NCBI GenBank assembly: GCA_003225005.1
Contig: QIAN01000002.1
Span: forward strand, 1-64,000
Direction: 5' to 3'
Length of the DNA stretch: 64,000 bases
DNA from: Acidobacteriota bacterium
Lineage (GTDB): Bacteria > Acidobacteriota > Terriglobia > Terriglobales > Acidobacteriaceae
Shown here one piece after another: positions 27,173 through 38,434 of the stretch. Below the pieces are notes generated by a model. That model saw only the letters and a list, made by a program, of their open reading frames with translations, did no database searches and was not told the DNA's origin. How positions within the stretch are numbered: the first letter of the stretch is position 1; the number at the start of each line of letters is the position of its first letter. The translations under genes were made by a program, and so were the position numbers.

Positions 27173-29830
27173 ATGCACGAATCTCGTGTTCGGATGTTTA
27201 CGTTGCTGATCGTTGTCCTGTTTGTAGCAGTATTCGGTTCGGTCGCGCAAACCACGGGGCCTTCAAACGTCCTGCCTTATCTGAATCCCTCGCTGCCGAT
27301 GAACGAGCGTATTGACGACCTCGTGGGGCGGATGACCCTGGAAGAGAAGGCATCCCAAGTGGTGAACCAGGCGCGAGCAATCCCGCGGCTCCAGGTTCCC
27401 GCGTACGACTGGTGGAGCGAAGCTTTGCATGGAGTCGCCAATGCTGGAACAGCGACTGTGTTTCCGGAGCCGATTGGACTCGCGGCAACCTTTGATGTTC
27501 CTTTGATCCATGACATGGCAGTCGTTATCGGCACCGAAGCGCGAGCCAAACATAACCAGGCGGTACGCGCAGGTCGACGGGACATCATGGAGGGCTTAGA
27601 CTTCTGGTCCCCGAACATCAACATCTTCCGCGATCCGCGCTGGGGGCGCGGGCAGGAAACCTATGGCGAGGACCCATTTCTCAGTGGACGAATGGGAATT
27701 GCGTTCGTCACCGGACTCCAGGGCGATGATCCAAAGTATTATCGCGTGATCTCGACCCCAAAGCATTTTGCAGTACACAGTGGCCCGGAGCCGTCACGGC
27801 ACGCTATCAACGTGGAAGTGTCGAAGCACGACATGGAGGACACTTATTTACCCGCGTTCCGAGCCACCGTTACTGAGGGCAACGCAGGGTCGGTAATGTG
27901 CGCTTACAACAGGATCAACGGTGAACCTGCCTGTGCAAACACATTTCTGCTCAAAGATCAGTTGCGCGGCGCGTGGAAGTTCAATGGGTATGTCGTGTCC
28001 GACTGCGACGCCATCGTTGACGTCGCCAACGGCCACCACTTCACCAAGAGCATGGCCGAAGCCGCCGCGGTTTCGATGAAGACGGGTATGGACAATGAAT
28101 GCGCGGACTTTTTCACCAAGGCCACTGACAACTCCGACTATTTGAAGTATTTGGACGCCGTGAAGCAGGGTCTTCTGAGTGAACAAGATATCGATGTTGC
28201 GCTGAAACGCCTGTTCATGGCTCGCTTCCGGCTGGGATTGTTCGATCCTCCCGGGATGGTGCAGTATGCCCAGACGGCGGATTCGGAGGTCGATAGCGAG
28301 GCGCATCGGGCGCTCGCGCTGAAGACGGCGCGGGAGTCGATTGTGCTGCTGAAAAATGACGGTGTGCTTCCGTTGAGCCCAGATGTCCGGAAGATTGCAG
28401 TCCTTGGGCCGCTCGCCGAATCCGTCCGTGTGCTGCATGGCAACTACAGCGGTACGGCTTCACAGGCGACTACGGCCCTGGAGGGCATCCGCCGGCAGTT
28501 TGCTGCGGCTCAGGTCACTTTCTCACCGGGGATGAATTTCCTGCGGCAACAAACTGTGGTCCCCACTGCGGTACTCTCGACCGACGACGGACAATCTGGT
28601 CTGAAGGCAGAGTACTTCTCGGGCGAAAATTTTTCGGGGACGCCCCAGGCGGTTCGCGTCGACAAGATGGTAGATCTTCAACTCTCCCATCCCGATTCGT
28701 CTGCGCTTACACCGCCTTCCGGCATGAAGGATTTCTCGGTGCGATGGACAGGCTTTCTGACACCCGCCGTGTCGGGAACTTACCAGATAGGTCTTGCCGG
28801 CTCAATGAACCAGCTTTGGCTTGATGGCCAACTGGTTGTGGATGACCTTACGCTGCACGACCCCACGCCCACGACCAAGACACTCCAACTCGAGAAGGAG
28901 CATCGGTATGCCTTGAAACTCGAGTACGTACGCGGGGGTTTTGGTACAAAGCTGGTGTGGCTGAATCTCATTCCCGATCCGATTGCAGAAGCTGTTGCTG
29001 TGGCCAAGCAATCAGATGTGGTCGTGGCGGTTGTCGGCATCACGTCCCAGCTTGAAGGTGAGGAGATGGAGGTGGACGTGCCCGGTTTTAAGGGAGGGGA
29101 TCGCACCAGTCTCGATTTGCCAAAAGACGAAGGGGATCTTCTTGAAGCCTTGAAAGCCGCTGGCAAGCCGCTCATCGTGGTTCTTATGAACGGCAGCGCA
29201 CTCTCAGTCAATTGGGCAAATGAACATGCGAATGCCATTCTCGACGCTTGGTACTCGGGCGAGGAAGGGGGAACTGCCATTGCCCAAACGCTGGCGGGCG
29301 TGAATAATCCGGCTGGCCGACTACCGGTGACGTTTTACAAGAACGTCGAGCAGTTGCCTATGTTTGAAGACTACTCGATGAAGAACCGGACTTACCGGTA
29401 TTTTGCAGGCCAGCCCCTTTATGTCTTCGGCTATGGACTCAGTTATTCGAGATTTGAGTACAGCAATTTGAGGCTCTCTACAACGAATCTGAAGGCAGGC
29501 GACTCCCTGAGCGCGGAAGCGGATGTAAGGAACGTGAGCCAGCGGGAGGGTGACGAGGTCGTGGAGCTATACTTGAGTTTTCCAAAGTCTCCGATCGCCC
29601 CGATTTGTGCGCTGCGCGGGTTCACGCGGATTAGTTTGGGTGCGGGCGAAACCGAGCATGTCCACTTCACACTGGATGCGCGCGACTTGAGCGAAGTGGA
29701 CGAGAACGGAGATCGAATTGTCGCCGACGGGGCCTACCGCATCAGTGTGGGAGGGGGACAGCCGGGAACAGTTGCTCCACAGGCGAAAGCGAAGTTTAGG
29801 ATAAAGGGCAACCAAAGACTGCCAGAGTAG
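27173..29830 (+). CDS. Secreted GH3 beta-glycosidase with PA14 domain (beta-xylosidase/glucosidase type)
   Basis: 885 residues from the ATG at 27173, which has AAGGAG ten bases upstream; an in-frame ATG at 27056 lies in the symporter relic. A signal peptide (FTLLIVVLFVAVFGSVAQ) exports it. The GH3 N-domain has GRMTLEEKASQVVN, DPRWGRGQETYGEDP, STPKHFAVHSG and the nucleophile Asp277 in GYVVSDCDAIVD. A PA14 domain inserts at about 476-605 (GLKAEYFSGENFSG), and a fibronectin-like end closes the protein. The SDCDAI motif and WWSEALHGVAN favour the xylan beta-xylosidase branch. It cuts oligosaccharides from plant polymers in the periplasm. Confidence 0.92.
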   Translation: MHESRVRMFTLLIVVLFVAVFGSVAQTTGPSNVLPYLNPSLPMNERIDDLVGRMTLEEKASQVVNQARAIPRLQVPAYDWWSEALHGVANAGTATVFPEPIGLAATFDVPLIHDMAVVIGTEARAKHNQAVRAGRRDIMEGLDFWSPNINIFRDPRWGRGQETYGEDPFLSGRMGIAFVTGLQGDDPKYYRVISTPKHFAVHSGPEPSRHAINVEVSKHDMEDTYLPAFRATVTEGNAGSVMCAYNRINGEPACANTFLLKDQLRGAWKFNGYVVSDCDAIVDVANGHHFTKSMAEAAAVSMKTGMDNECADFFTKATDNSDYLKYLDAVKQGLLSEQDIDVALKRLFMARFRLGLFDPPGMVQYAQTADSEVDSEAHRALALKTARESIVLLKNDGVLPLSPDVRKIAVLGPLAESVRVLHGNYSGTASQATTALEGIRRQFAAAQVTFSPGMNFLRQQTVVPTAVLSTDDGQSGLKAEYFSGENFSGTPQAVRVDKMVDLQLSHPDSSALTPPSGMKDFSVRWTGFLTPAVSGTYQIGLAGSMNQLWLDGQLVVDDLTLHDPTPTTKTLQLEKEHRYALKLEYVRGGFGTKLVWLNLIPDPIAEAVAVAKQSDVVVAVVGITSQLEGEEMEVDVPGFKGGDRTSLDLPKDEGDLLEALKAAGKPLIVVLMNGSALSVNWANEHANAILDAWYSGEEGGTAIAQTLAGVNNPAGRLPVTFYKNVEQLPMFEDYSMKNRTYRYFAGQPLYVFGYGLSYSRFEYSNLRLSTTNLKAGDSLSAEADVRNVSQREGDEVVELYLSFPKSPIAPICALRGFTRISLGAGETEHVHFTLDARDLSEVDENGDRIVADGAYRISVGGGQPGTVAPQAKAKFRIKGNQRLPE

Positions 29831-29961
29831 CCACGATACAATCACGTTACCCGCGGCCAGTTTGTGATGCCATCCATTCCAAAACGCTGGAAGGTTGGTT
29901 GCTCCCCGTTGAGGGTTGCCGCTTCAACAGGCCAAAGACGATCTGTAAGTTTCCCGCCTTC

Positions 29962-30172
29962 TCATCGCGCGAGTGTTCCAAACCGGGCCAGCGGACAGCG
30001 TCGGCCTTCAAAATACGTCGAGCTCACATCGTAGAGCACCAACGAGGCCTCCTCCAGATGTCGTCGTGCCAGCCCCTTCTCGATCTTCTCTTGCCGCTCG
30101 AAAATCCAGTCCATGGCTTGGGACACCGAGGCTTCCTGGGGCATTGATCTCATGGCTCTAAGCAGGGGGCAA
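29962..30172 (-). pseudogene. Transposase fragment, IS1634/IS4-like
   Basis: About 70 codons reading CPLLRAMRSMPQEASVSQAM, then DWIFERQEKIEKGLARRHLE and LVLYDVSSTYFEGRRCPLAR match the DDE transposase core of IS1634-type elements around the LYDVSSxYFEG motif. Neither end of the gene is present. It directly joins a glycosidase fragment at about 30170 in another frame, marking a rearrangement scar. Confidence 0.7.
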
Positions 30173-30443
30173 GTATGTTCAAGATATCTTCAGGAGGATA
30201 CGGCGTGCTACAGCAAGGCGGATATCCATGGAATGCCACGGCATCAGCATAGCCCTTGCCGCCGTTACTGAAAAAAGCCCTCACCTCGTCCGCAGGCCCA
30301 TTCGGAGATCCCACCCCACTCGGTGAAAGCACAACCGCCGACGGTTGCAGGCTGCGGACAATGTCGTACATGTCTTGGCACATGGTTACCAGCTTTCCAA
30401 TCGTATCCGACCAATACTCTGGCTGGTTCTTGGGAGCGTCCTC
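30150..30443 (-). pseudogene. Glycoside hydrolase fragment (TIM-barrel type)
   Basis: An open frame reading APKNQPEYWSDTIGKLVTMC, then DMYDIVRSLQPSAVVLSPS and GGKGYADAVAFHGYPP resembles the middle of clan-A-like glycosidases common in Acidobacteriota, just after the WNEPN acid/base strand. The start and the C-terminal half are gone. The frame runs into the transposase relic and stops. Between 29831 and 30674 there is otherwise no gene I can support. Confidence 0.6.
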
Positions 30444-30674
30444 GTGTTACCGCGGTAGATGCCCTCTAGACGTTACGCATTTTGTTCGCACTTTATAAGC
30501 ACTGCGAGAAAGCAGGTACACTTCCGTAGCGCAGCTGAGGATCATATTGTTCCGCCTCGCCTGAACGTGTATGAAACTCGGTGGAAATGTCTTGCCAGCG
30601 ACAGGGTCATAGAGATCGATCCCAAGCTTTTTTCTTGTCTGGATTCGCGCAATTCATGGAAGCAGGAGTGGAAG

Positions 30675-31442
30675 ATGGAAAAAATGACACGACGAGACAT
30701 GTTGGGACGCTCTTCCCTCCTTGTGGCGTCGTTGGGAGGAGGACTCCCGTTGGTCAGCACGATCGACGAGCTTGGCGGAACAAACCGCAAGCTGAAGGTA
30801 GTCGTCGCGGGAGCACACCCTGATGATCCTGAGTCCGGATGTGGTGGCACCATCGCGCTCTATTCTGATCGGGGACATGAGGTTGTGATTCTCTATCTGA
30901 CCCGCGGAGAAGCCGGCATACAGGGGACGTCAACGCAGGAGGCTGCCGCCATACGGACGGCAGAATGCCAGAAAGCCTGTGCCATCTTGAAAGCGCGGCC
31001 CGCGTACGCAGGCCAAATCGACGGCAATACGGAAGTGAATCGCTCGCGATATGACAACTTTCGAAAGATTCTGGGAGCCGAGCATCCTGACGTGGTATTC
31101 ACGCACTGGCCGATTGACACTCATCGTGACCACCGTGCCGCATCTCTGCTCGTTTACGATGCTTGGCTCGAGAGTGGCAGGAAATTCGCGCTTTATTATT
31201 TCGAAGTAGATCAGGGCGAACAGACTCAGGTTTTCCACCCGACCCACTACGTCAATATTTCTCTGACGGAGAGCCGCAAGCGGGCTGCGTGTTTCGCTCA
31301 TGCCAGCCAACAACCTGAAACAACGTTCTACCCCCTCCACGAAATGATGAATCGCTTCCGCGGGATGGAATGTGGTGTCGGACTTGCCGAAGGATTCGTC
31401 CGGCATTATCAGAATCATGAAACAGGAGTTCCAGAACCGTGA
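30675..31442 (+). CDS. PIG-L (LmbE-like) deacetylase with Tat-type leader
   Basis: 255 residues from the ATG at 30675, with AGGAG six bases upstream; a longer frame from 30459 has no support. The leader TRRDMLGRSSLLVASLGGG looks like a twin-arginine signal. The zinc-site motif is AGAHPDDPESGCGGT, and HRDHRAA supplies the second His cluster. PIG-L enzymes remove acetyl groups from N-acetylglucosamine conjugates or related amides. It lies between glycosidase relics and the fucose cluster and may act on exported sugar conjugates. Confidence 0.87.
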   Translation: MEKMTRRDMLGRSSLLVASLGGGLPLVSTIDELGGTNRKLKVVVAGAHPDDPESGCGGTIALYSDRGHEVVILYLTRGEAGIQGTSTQEAAAIRTAECQKACAILKARPAYAGQIDGNTEVNRSRYDNFRKILGAEHPDVVFTHWPIDTHRDHRAASLLVYDAWLESGRKFALYYFEVDQGEQTQVFHPTHYVNISLTESRKRAACFAHASQQPETTFYPLHEMMNRFRGMECGVGLAEGFVRHYQNHETGVPEP

Positions 31443-31488
31443 TACCTCATCACGAATTCCACTCGGTACACCACTCATCTGTGAAATG

Positions 31489-31535
31489 TAGTGGCCAAGA
31501 TTCTTGATCCCCAGGACAAAGCATCTTGGCCACTA
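31489..31535. repeat. 13-bp perfect inverted repeat
   Basis: TAGTGGCCAAGAT (31489-31501) and ATCTTGGCCACTA (31523-31535) flank 21 nt. It lies 46 bp past the PIG-L stop. It could be a terminator stem without a T-run or the trace of a mobile-element end. A shorter dyad, ACTAGTT-CC-AACTAGT, follows at 31580-31595 before a T-rich run. Confidence 0.45.
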
Positions 31536-31656
31536 TGGGGACACGAAAGTCCGCAGTAACGAACTCACTGCGACCGGCCACTAGTTCCAACTAGTTCGTT
31601 TTTCTGGCAACGATTAATCGTGTAACATCAGAGCTCCTGACATAGTATGTGAATAC

Positions 31657-32298
31657 TCACAACAACAACCTGGCTTTAAGGGGAAAGGTTACGGTCCGGC
31701 TGGACCCAGCCCGAAGACCGACTCGCGGACAATCAACCAAGTAATTCTGGCCCAGAATCCGATTTGCCTCGGTGGAGTCTTCACACATGACTTTCACAGA
31801 TGCCTCGAATTGGGTGGGATTGGTGATCGTTAGCGTGAGTTCTCTTCCCTTTCGCTCGCAAACCGAAACATCAATGTGGTCGATCGCACAGAAAAAACCA
31901 GTATCAGGTTGCACATACAGGCCGGGAACATCGACGTAGGTCAACATGTTTGATACCTCAGGCCATGTGGACTCAAAGAAGATTTCGCCGATTGGCTCGA
32001 GCCAGTCACGAAGCTGTACGCGCTCATTCATCCAACCCGCTGGTATCTCCCCTACTGGACGATCCGAACGCGACAGATACGGTGGCAAGTTGTGGGCCAA
32101 TTCCTGGATCATTTCCAGGTACAGTTTACGGCCTGTGTGGCGATAGAGTTTGAAAAGGGAGCTTCCGGAAAGAGTGCAAATCGCGGGAGCGCCGTGCTCT
32201 GGACCCGTAGGATCGACAATTATTCGTCTCTGCACCACGCGTGTTCTACAATGCCATGGCGAAAGCGCGGCGAAATTCACCCTCGCCGATGATCCCAA
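31657..32298 (-). pseudogene. C-terminal remnant of a glycosidase-like protein
   Basis: About 200 codons stay open, but there is no credible start: the frame opens with a TTG in sequence unlike the rest, right at the edge of the UxaA gene. The body (DPTGPEHGAPAICTLSG, LFKLYRHTGRKLYLEMIQEL, DWLEPIGEIFFESTWPE) looks like the helical end of an alpha/alpha-barrel glycosidase followed by a small beta domain (TLTITNPTQFEASVKVMC). I do not recognise the exact family. It probably lost its N-terminal part when the fucose cluster arrived or was rearranged. Confidence 0.55.
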
Positions 32299-32313
32299 TC
32301 CAAGAGCGGCGTG

Positions 32314-33963
32314 ATGCAGAATAACGTTCTACAACTCGATCCGAGAGACAACGTCCTGATCGCCCTGACTGACTTGCCGAAAGGCGATTCGATCAACTTT
32401 TCCGGGCGCAGTTATACATTGTCTTCCAACGTTCCTGCCAAACACAAATTTGCAACCGCAGATCTCGAGATAGGTGCAGATGTTGTCATGTACGGTGTGC
32501 TGGTGGGCAAAGCCGTGAAGTCGATACCGCGAGGGGGGCTGCTGAGCATTAACAATATTCACCATGAGGCAGCGGCCTTCCACGAGAAGTCAGAAGAACT
32601 TCGTTGGACTCCGCCAGACGTTTCGCGATGGAAGCAGCGGACTTTTCTGGGTTATCACCGGACCGATGGTCAAGTAGGTACACGGAACTACTGGCTTGTC
32701 GTGCCGCTGGTGTTTTGTGAGAACAAGAACATTAACGTTCTAAAGCAGGCATTCGAAGAGGAATTAGGTTTTGCCCGGCCCCAGCTCTATCGCCACCAGG
32801 TTGCCGAGTTGGCCAAGCTCTACCGCGAAGGAAAAAGCGAAGAGATCAAGACCCGCGGATTCGCACAAGATGTTGCCTCGCCGCAACCTCAACGAGTGTT
32901 TGGAAATATCGATGGCATCAAATTCCTGCTGCACGAAGGAGGTTGTGGAGGAACGCGCGAAGACTCCGATAATCTCTGTGGGCTGATCGCAGGCTACATC
33001 CATCATCCGAATGTGGCCGGGGCCACGGTCTTAAGCCTCGGCTGTCAGCATGCTCAGGCGGGGATCTTGCGTCAAAAGATCAACCAACGCAATCCAGCGT
33101 TCGATAAACCACTCGTCATACTTGAGCAGCAGCAGAGCGGCTCGGAACTAGCTCTGCTGACGGATGCGATTCGGCAAACCTTCTCAGGCTTGGTCGAAGC
33201 CAATAAATCCAAGCGTTCACCAGCCTTGCTTACCAAGCTGTGTGTGGGCCTTAAATGCGGAGGATCGGACGGATTCTCCGGCCTGACGGCGAATCCTGCT
33301 ATCGGACACGCTTCCGATCTGCTCGTGGCCCTTGGCGGAAGAACAATTCTTTCCGAATTTCCTGAGCTATGCGGAGTGGAACAGGAACTCATCAACCGCA
33401 GTACGCGAAAAGAAGTAGGAGACCGCTTTATTCAGCTCATGCGAGACTATGCCGCCCGGGCACAAGCGGTTCGCTCAGGCTTTGACATGAATCCTTCTCC
33501 TGGGAACATGCGCGACGGATTATTGACCGATGCCATGAAATCAGCCGGAGCGGCGAAAAAAGGCGGTACATCTCCGGTCACGGCAGTGCTTGACTATCCG
33601 GAATACTCGAGCGAGCCGGGACTAAATCTTCAGTGCACACCGGGCAACGATGTGGAGTGCGTCACCGCACAAGTGGGAGCCGGAGCGAGTGTGGTCCTAT
33701 TCACCACTGGGCTTGGAACGCCGACGGGGAATCCCATCACGCCTGTGGTGAAGCTTTCCACGAATACCAGCCTGGCCGAGCGGATGCATGACATTATCGA
33801 TATCGACACGGGTGGCATCATCTCGGGCGAGACGACGATCGAAAAGACGGGAGAAGACATCCTGGAACTGGTCGTTCAAGTTGCCAGCGGTGAGGTGCGG
33901 ACCAAAGCCGAGTTGAGGGCACAGGAAGATTTTATTCCCTGGAAAAGAGGGGTCTCGCTCTGA
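32314..33963 (+). CDS. UxaA-family sugar-acid dehydratase (probable L-fuconate dehydratase)
   Basis: 549 residues in one chain combining the N-terminal SAF-like domain (LDPRDNVLIAL, PRGGLLSINN) and the large UxaA domain (GYHRTDGQVGTRNYWLVVPL, HEGGCGGTREDS, GLKCGGSDGFSGLTANPA). UxaA enzymes dehydrate altronate-type sugar acids with an iron/manganese centre. Here the neighbours (two SDRs, FucP, a mutarotase) match the C. jejuni L-fucose locus, where the UxaA pair is split as Cj0482/Cj0483. L-fuconate is thus a better guess than altronate. An alternative GTG start lies one codon earlier. Confidence 0.85.
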   Translation: MQNNVLQLDPRDNVLIALTDLPKGDSINFSGRSYTLSSNVPAKHKFATADLEIGADVVMYGVLVGKAVKSIPRGGLLSINNIHHEAAAFHEKSEELRWTPPDVSRWKQRTFLGYHRTDGQVGTRNYWLVVPLVFCENKNINVLKQAFEEELGFARPQLYRHQVAELAKLYREGKSEEIKTRGFAQDVASPQPQRVFGNIDGIKFLLHEGGCGGTREDSDNLCGLIAGYIHHPNVAGATVLSLGCQHAQAGILRQKINQRNPAFDKPLVILEQQQSGSELALLTDAIRQTFSGLVEANKSKRSPALLTKLCVGLKCGGSDGFSGLTANPAIGHASDLLVALGGRTILSEFPELCGVEQELINRSTRKEVGDRFIQLMRDYAARAQAVRSGFDMNPSPGNMRDGLLTDAMKSAGAAKKGGTSPVTAVLDYPEYSSEPGLNLQCTPGNDVECVTAQVGAGASVVLFTTGLGTPTGNPITPVVKLSTNTSLAERMHDIIDIDTGGIISGETTIEKTGEDILELVVQVASGEVRTKAELRAQEDFIPWKRGVSL

Positions 33964-33989
33964 AAAACAACCTAAGGAAAGACTTCGGG

Positions 33990-35569
<1,580 letters not shown>

Positions 35570-35579
35570 GGAAGGCTGA

Positions 35580-36872
35580 ATGGGTGCATCTGCGCCAATT
35601 ACCGAAAGGCGATACGTTGTGCCATTTGCCCTGGTGACAAGTTTGTTTTTCTTGTGGGCAATCGGAGTCAATTTAAATGACATCCTGATCCAGCACCTCA
35701 AGAAAGCATTCGGCCTCACAGACTTTCAGTCTTCGCTCATCCAATCGGCTTTTTTTGGTGGCTATTTTCTTGCTGCGTTGCCTGCGGGCTGGCTCATGCA
35801 GCGGTTGGGCTACAAAAGAGGCATCCTCACCGGGTTGCTGATTTGCGCCACCGGTGCATTCCTCTTTATTCCGGCCGCTTCTATCCGTGTTTATGGTTTC
35901 TTCTTATTTGCTTTGTTCCTGATGGCCTGTGGTCAGTCGTTTCTGGAAGTGGCCGCCAATCCATATGTGATCACCCTGGGCCCAGCGGAAAGCTCCGAAA
36001 GACGGCTGAACCTTGCCCAGTCTTTTAACGCAATGGGCGCCGTGATGATCGCGCTCCTCGGTTCCAGATTCATCCTCTCAGGAATCGAGCATGCTCCGGC
36101 TGAGTTGACGGCCATGACTCAGGAACAATTGCTGAAGTACAGCGTGTCGGAAGCCAACATGGTGAAGACGCCTTACCTTGTCATCACCGGGATCTTCCTG
36201 TTTGTCGCGCTGCTCATCTTTCTGACAAAATTGCCTGAAATCAAGGAGACCGGCGGCACCGAACAATCTGTAGCTTCGGATGTGAAACTGAGTGGCACAT
36301 TGGCCTTTGGGCATTTGATCAAAGGAGTAGTGGCCCAGTTTTTCTATGTGGGCGCCCAGGTGGGTGTAGCGAGCTTCATCATCCGCTTTGCCGAATACAC
36401 GCTGTCCGGCACTCACGAAAAGGCAGCAGCCCGCTATCTGCAGGCCCACCTCGCAGGCTTCATGATCGGGCGCTTTGCAGGTTCAGCCATCATGCAGAAA
36501 GTCCCAGCGCCCAGACTGCTCAGCTTGTTTGCCGGCGGATCGCTGGTTTGTCTGCTTGTGGTTTTGCTCGCGTCGGGCCAGGCTCCTGTCTGGGCGATTG
36601 TACTGATTGGGCTCTTCCATTCCATCATGTTTCCCACAATCTTTGCCCTGAGCCTGAAGAACCTGGGATCGTACACGAAACTGGGATCTTCCCTGCTGGT
36701 GATGTCGATTATCGGGGGCGCGATCGTCCCCGCCATCATGGGCAGGATCTCGGACGCATGGAACATTCAACGGGCTTTCGTGGTCCCGCTGATTTGTCAC
36801 GGATACGTGTTTTATTTCGCTATGCGAGCCTATAGGCCCTCTGTGGTTGCGCCCGCGAGTGAGGTCCAATGA
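35580..36872 (+). CDS. fucP: L-fucose:proton symporter, FucP family
   Basis: 430 residues, MFS with about 12 helices. The N-terminal helix region LVTSLFFLWAIGVNLNDILIQ and the following HLKKAFGLTDFQSSLIQSAF are typical of FucP, as are GYKRGILTGLL and FLEVAANPYVITLGP, which carries the conserved Glu/Asn-Pro segment. AAGGAAGG precedes the ATG. It imports L-fucose, and often D-arabinose or L-galactose, for the enzymes encoded just upstream, and its stop overlaps the mutarotase start by ATGA. Confidence 0.93.
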   Translation: MGASAPITERRYVVPFALVTSLFFLWAIGVNLNDILIQHLKKAFGLTDFQSSLIQSAFFGGYFLAALPAGWLMQRLGYKRGILTGLLICATGAFLFIPAASIRVYGFFLFALFLMACGQSFLEVAANPYVITLGPAESSERRLNLAQSFNAMGAVMIALLGSRFILSGIEHAPAELTAMTQEQLLKYSVSEANMVKTPYLVITGIFLFVALLIFLTKLPEIKETGGTEQSVASDVKLSGTLAFGHLIKGVVAQFFYVGAQVGVASFIIRFAEYTLSGTHEKAAARYLQAHLAGFMIGRFAGSAIMQKVPAPRLLSLFAGGSLVCLLVVLLASGQAPVWAIVLIGLFHSIMFPTIFALSLKNLGSYTKLGSSLLVMSIIGGAIVPAIMGRISDAWNIQRAFVVPLICHGYVFYFAMRAYRPSVVAPASEVQ

Positions 36873-37207
36873 GGCGACGATACTGTCTGACCCTGGACCT
36901 GAAAGACGACCCCAAGCTGATTGCCGAATACAAACGGCATCACCAGAAAATCTGGCCGGAGATAACGAAGAGCATCAAAGACTCTGGCATTGAAGACTTG
37001 GAGATCTATTCACTCGGGACGCGCATGTTCATGATCATGGAGGTGAACGAGAGCTTCGCGTTTGAGAAAAAAGCCCAAGCCGACCAGTGTGATCCAAGAG
37101 TACAGGAGTGGGAGAAACTCATGTGGAAGTTTCAGGAGCCGTTGCCGGAAGCGGCACCGGGTGAGAAATGGTTGTTGATGGATAGAATTTTCAAGCTAGA
37201 ACCCTGA
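36869..37207 (+). CDS. L-rhamnose/L-fucose mutarotase family protein
   Basis: 112 residues, RhaM-like dimeric alpha/beta fold that interconverts sugar anomers. Seen are the N-terminal CLTLDLKDDPKLIAEYKRHH with the catalytic-region His, then WPEITKSIKDSGIEDLEIYS and, in the second half, WEKLMWKFQEPLP. It is translationally coupled to fucP by ATGA. In C. jejuni a member of this family (Cj0488) sits in the fucose locus, so an L-fucose mutarotase role is likely here. It ends the cluster. Confidence 0.88.
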   Translation: MRRRYCLTLDLKDDPKLIAEYKRHHQKIWPEITKSIKDSGIEDLEIYSLGTRMFMIMEVNESFAFEKKAQADQCDPRVQEWEKLMWKFQEPLPEAAPGEKWLLMDRIFKLEP

Positions 37208-37818
37208 TTTTTACAGCCGTGACCCCTGCTGAAGGTTTGCTCAGTAGTTGTTCTCTGAGTACAAGCCAGCGGAAGCCGAGAGCACTAAAATCCTGGGCTG
37301 CATCGGCGGTTTGGGGATGGCGTCTCGTAAGCTGGTGGGCATGATAAAACCTGCATCCAGCAGGTCGTCGGCATCACTGCCCACAAGTTCGAGACCTGTT
37401 CCATCATGGTCATCAGGAACCCGGACGCCCGATTGGGAGGCGCGTTTTGGAACTGAGACGAATGCCCAGCTTGCCGAGCGCGACGGCCAATTGCCTGACG
37501 CGATCACCCGTAGCTGACACAATCTTCTTTCGGTTCTTCCAAGTATCTTTTCCCGCTTCCTTATATTATTTCCGCGACGTACGGTCCCACGGACAGTTCC
37601 AGCAACTGGATCAGCCAGTCAGGGTTTGCGAAAAATACCACCCAGATAAGGAGGAATTCCCCCCCTTATAAAACATCTGGGCTTCATCAACTTGCATTTG
37701 GAAATCAGCTCATTGCTTCAGTACGCAGGGAGACCTAGACAGGGAACAGGGCTGGTGCGTAGCATCGCAAACCACGACGCCCCAACCCCCCGCGACCCGT
37801 GGTGAACCGCGCGCAATC
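37208..37818. other. 610-bp gap with no supported gene
   Basis: Reading frames of up to 93 codons exist on both strands but carry no motif I recognise. A short minus-strand tail at about 37561-37630 (ANPDWLIQLLELSVGPYVAE) looks protein-like and may be the end of a lost gene. A purine-rich partial dyad lies near 37646-37670. The rest looks like decayed sequence. Confidence 0.45.
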
Positions 37819-38304
37819 CTACGTCAGGCCGAGTCTCCTACGGATTTCCGCAGCTATATCTTCAGGTAACTTTTCCGCTCGGACGGTAATGGCGTCCTGT
37901 GGCTCTTCGAGTGTATCGAATTGACTGGCCCCGAGAAGCGGGTTGGCGAAATGGCCTCGCCGCGAAAGCAGTCGCTGAGAAATCAATTCCCTGCTTGCTT
38001 TCAGGTAGACGAATCTCACTTCGGGTCCGATATCCAGCTTCTCGCGGTAAGCGTGCCGTAGCGCCGAACACGCCAATACCACATCTTGCTGTTCGGAAGT
38101 CCACCGCAGCTCGGCCGTACGGATGGCCTCTAGCCACGGCTCACGGTCCGACTCATCGAGCGCGGTTCCCTGCCTGATTTTTTCAATGTTCGCGGCTGAG
38201 TGAAAATCGTCCGCGTCCACGAACCTCCATCCCAGTTGCTCGGCTAGTAATTTCCCGATCGTTGTCTTGCCTGCCCCCGCCACACCCATCACGACAACAA
38301 TCAA
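37819..38304 (-). CDS. gntK: Gluconokinase (GntK family)
   Basis: About 162 residues. Phosphorylates gluconate to 6-phosphogluconate. P-loop GVAGAGKTTIG, then DADDFHSAANIEKI with the substrate-binding DDFH, RQGTALDESDREPWL, SALRHAYREKL and SRRGHFANPLLGASQFDTLE all match thermoresistant GntK. The best start is the TTG at 38304, with GGGAG six bases upstream, giving LIVVVMGVAG; an ATG at 38391 adds 29 residues with no family match. It stands near the sugar-acid cluster but on the opposite strand. Confidence 0.88.
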   Translation of the reverse strand: MIVVVMGVAGAGKTTIGKLLAEQLGWRFVDADDFHSAANIEKIRQGTALDESDREPWLEAIRTAELRWTSEQQDVVLACSALRHAYREKLDIGPEVRFVYLKASRELISQRLLSRRGHFANPLLGASQFDTLEEPQDAITVRAEKLPEDIAAEIRRRLGLT

Positions 38305-38434
38305 AAGGAACTCCCACCGTCCTGCGCAACTTGATCTAAGCCGTAACTTACCACGCGCAGTCCGAGCTGGTTTCTCTTTATATCTCCACATATCTCCACG
38401 GCAGGCGCGCCGCGGCTTCGGGGAGGGGTCCTAG

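Noticed and set aside
37241-37522. Overlapping frames of about 90 codons on both strands
   Set aside because: Neither strand gives a recognisable domain or start; probably decayed sequence.
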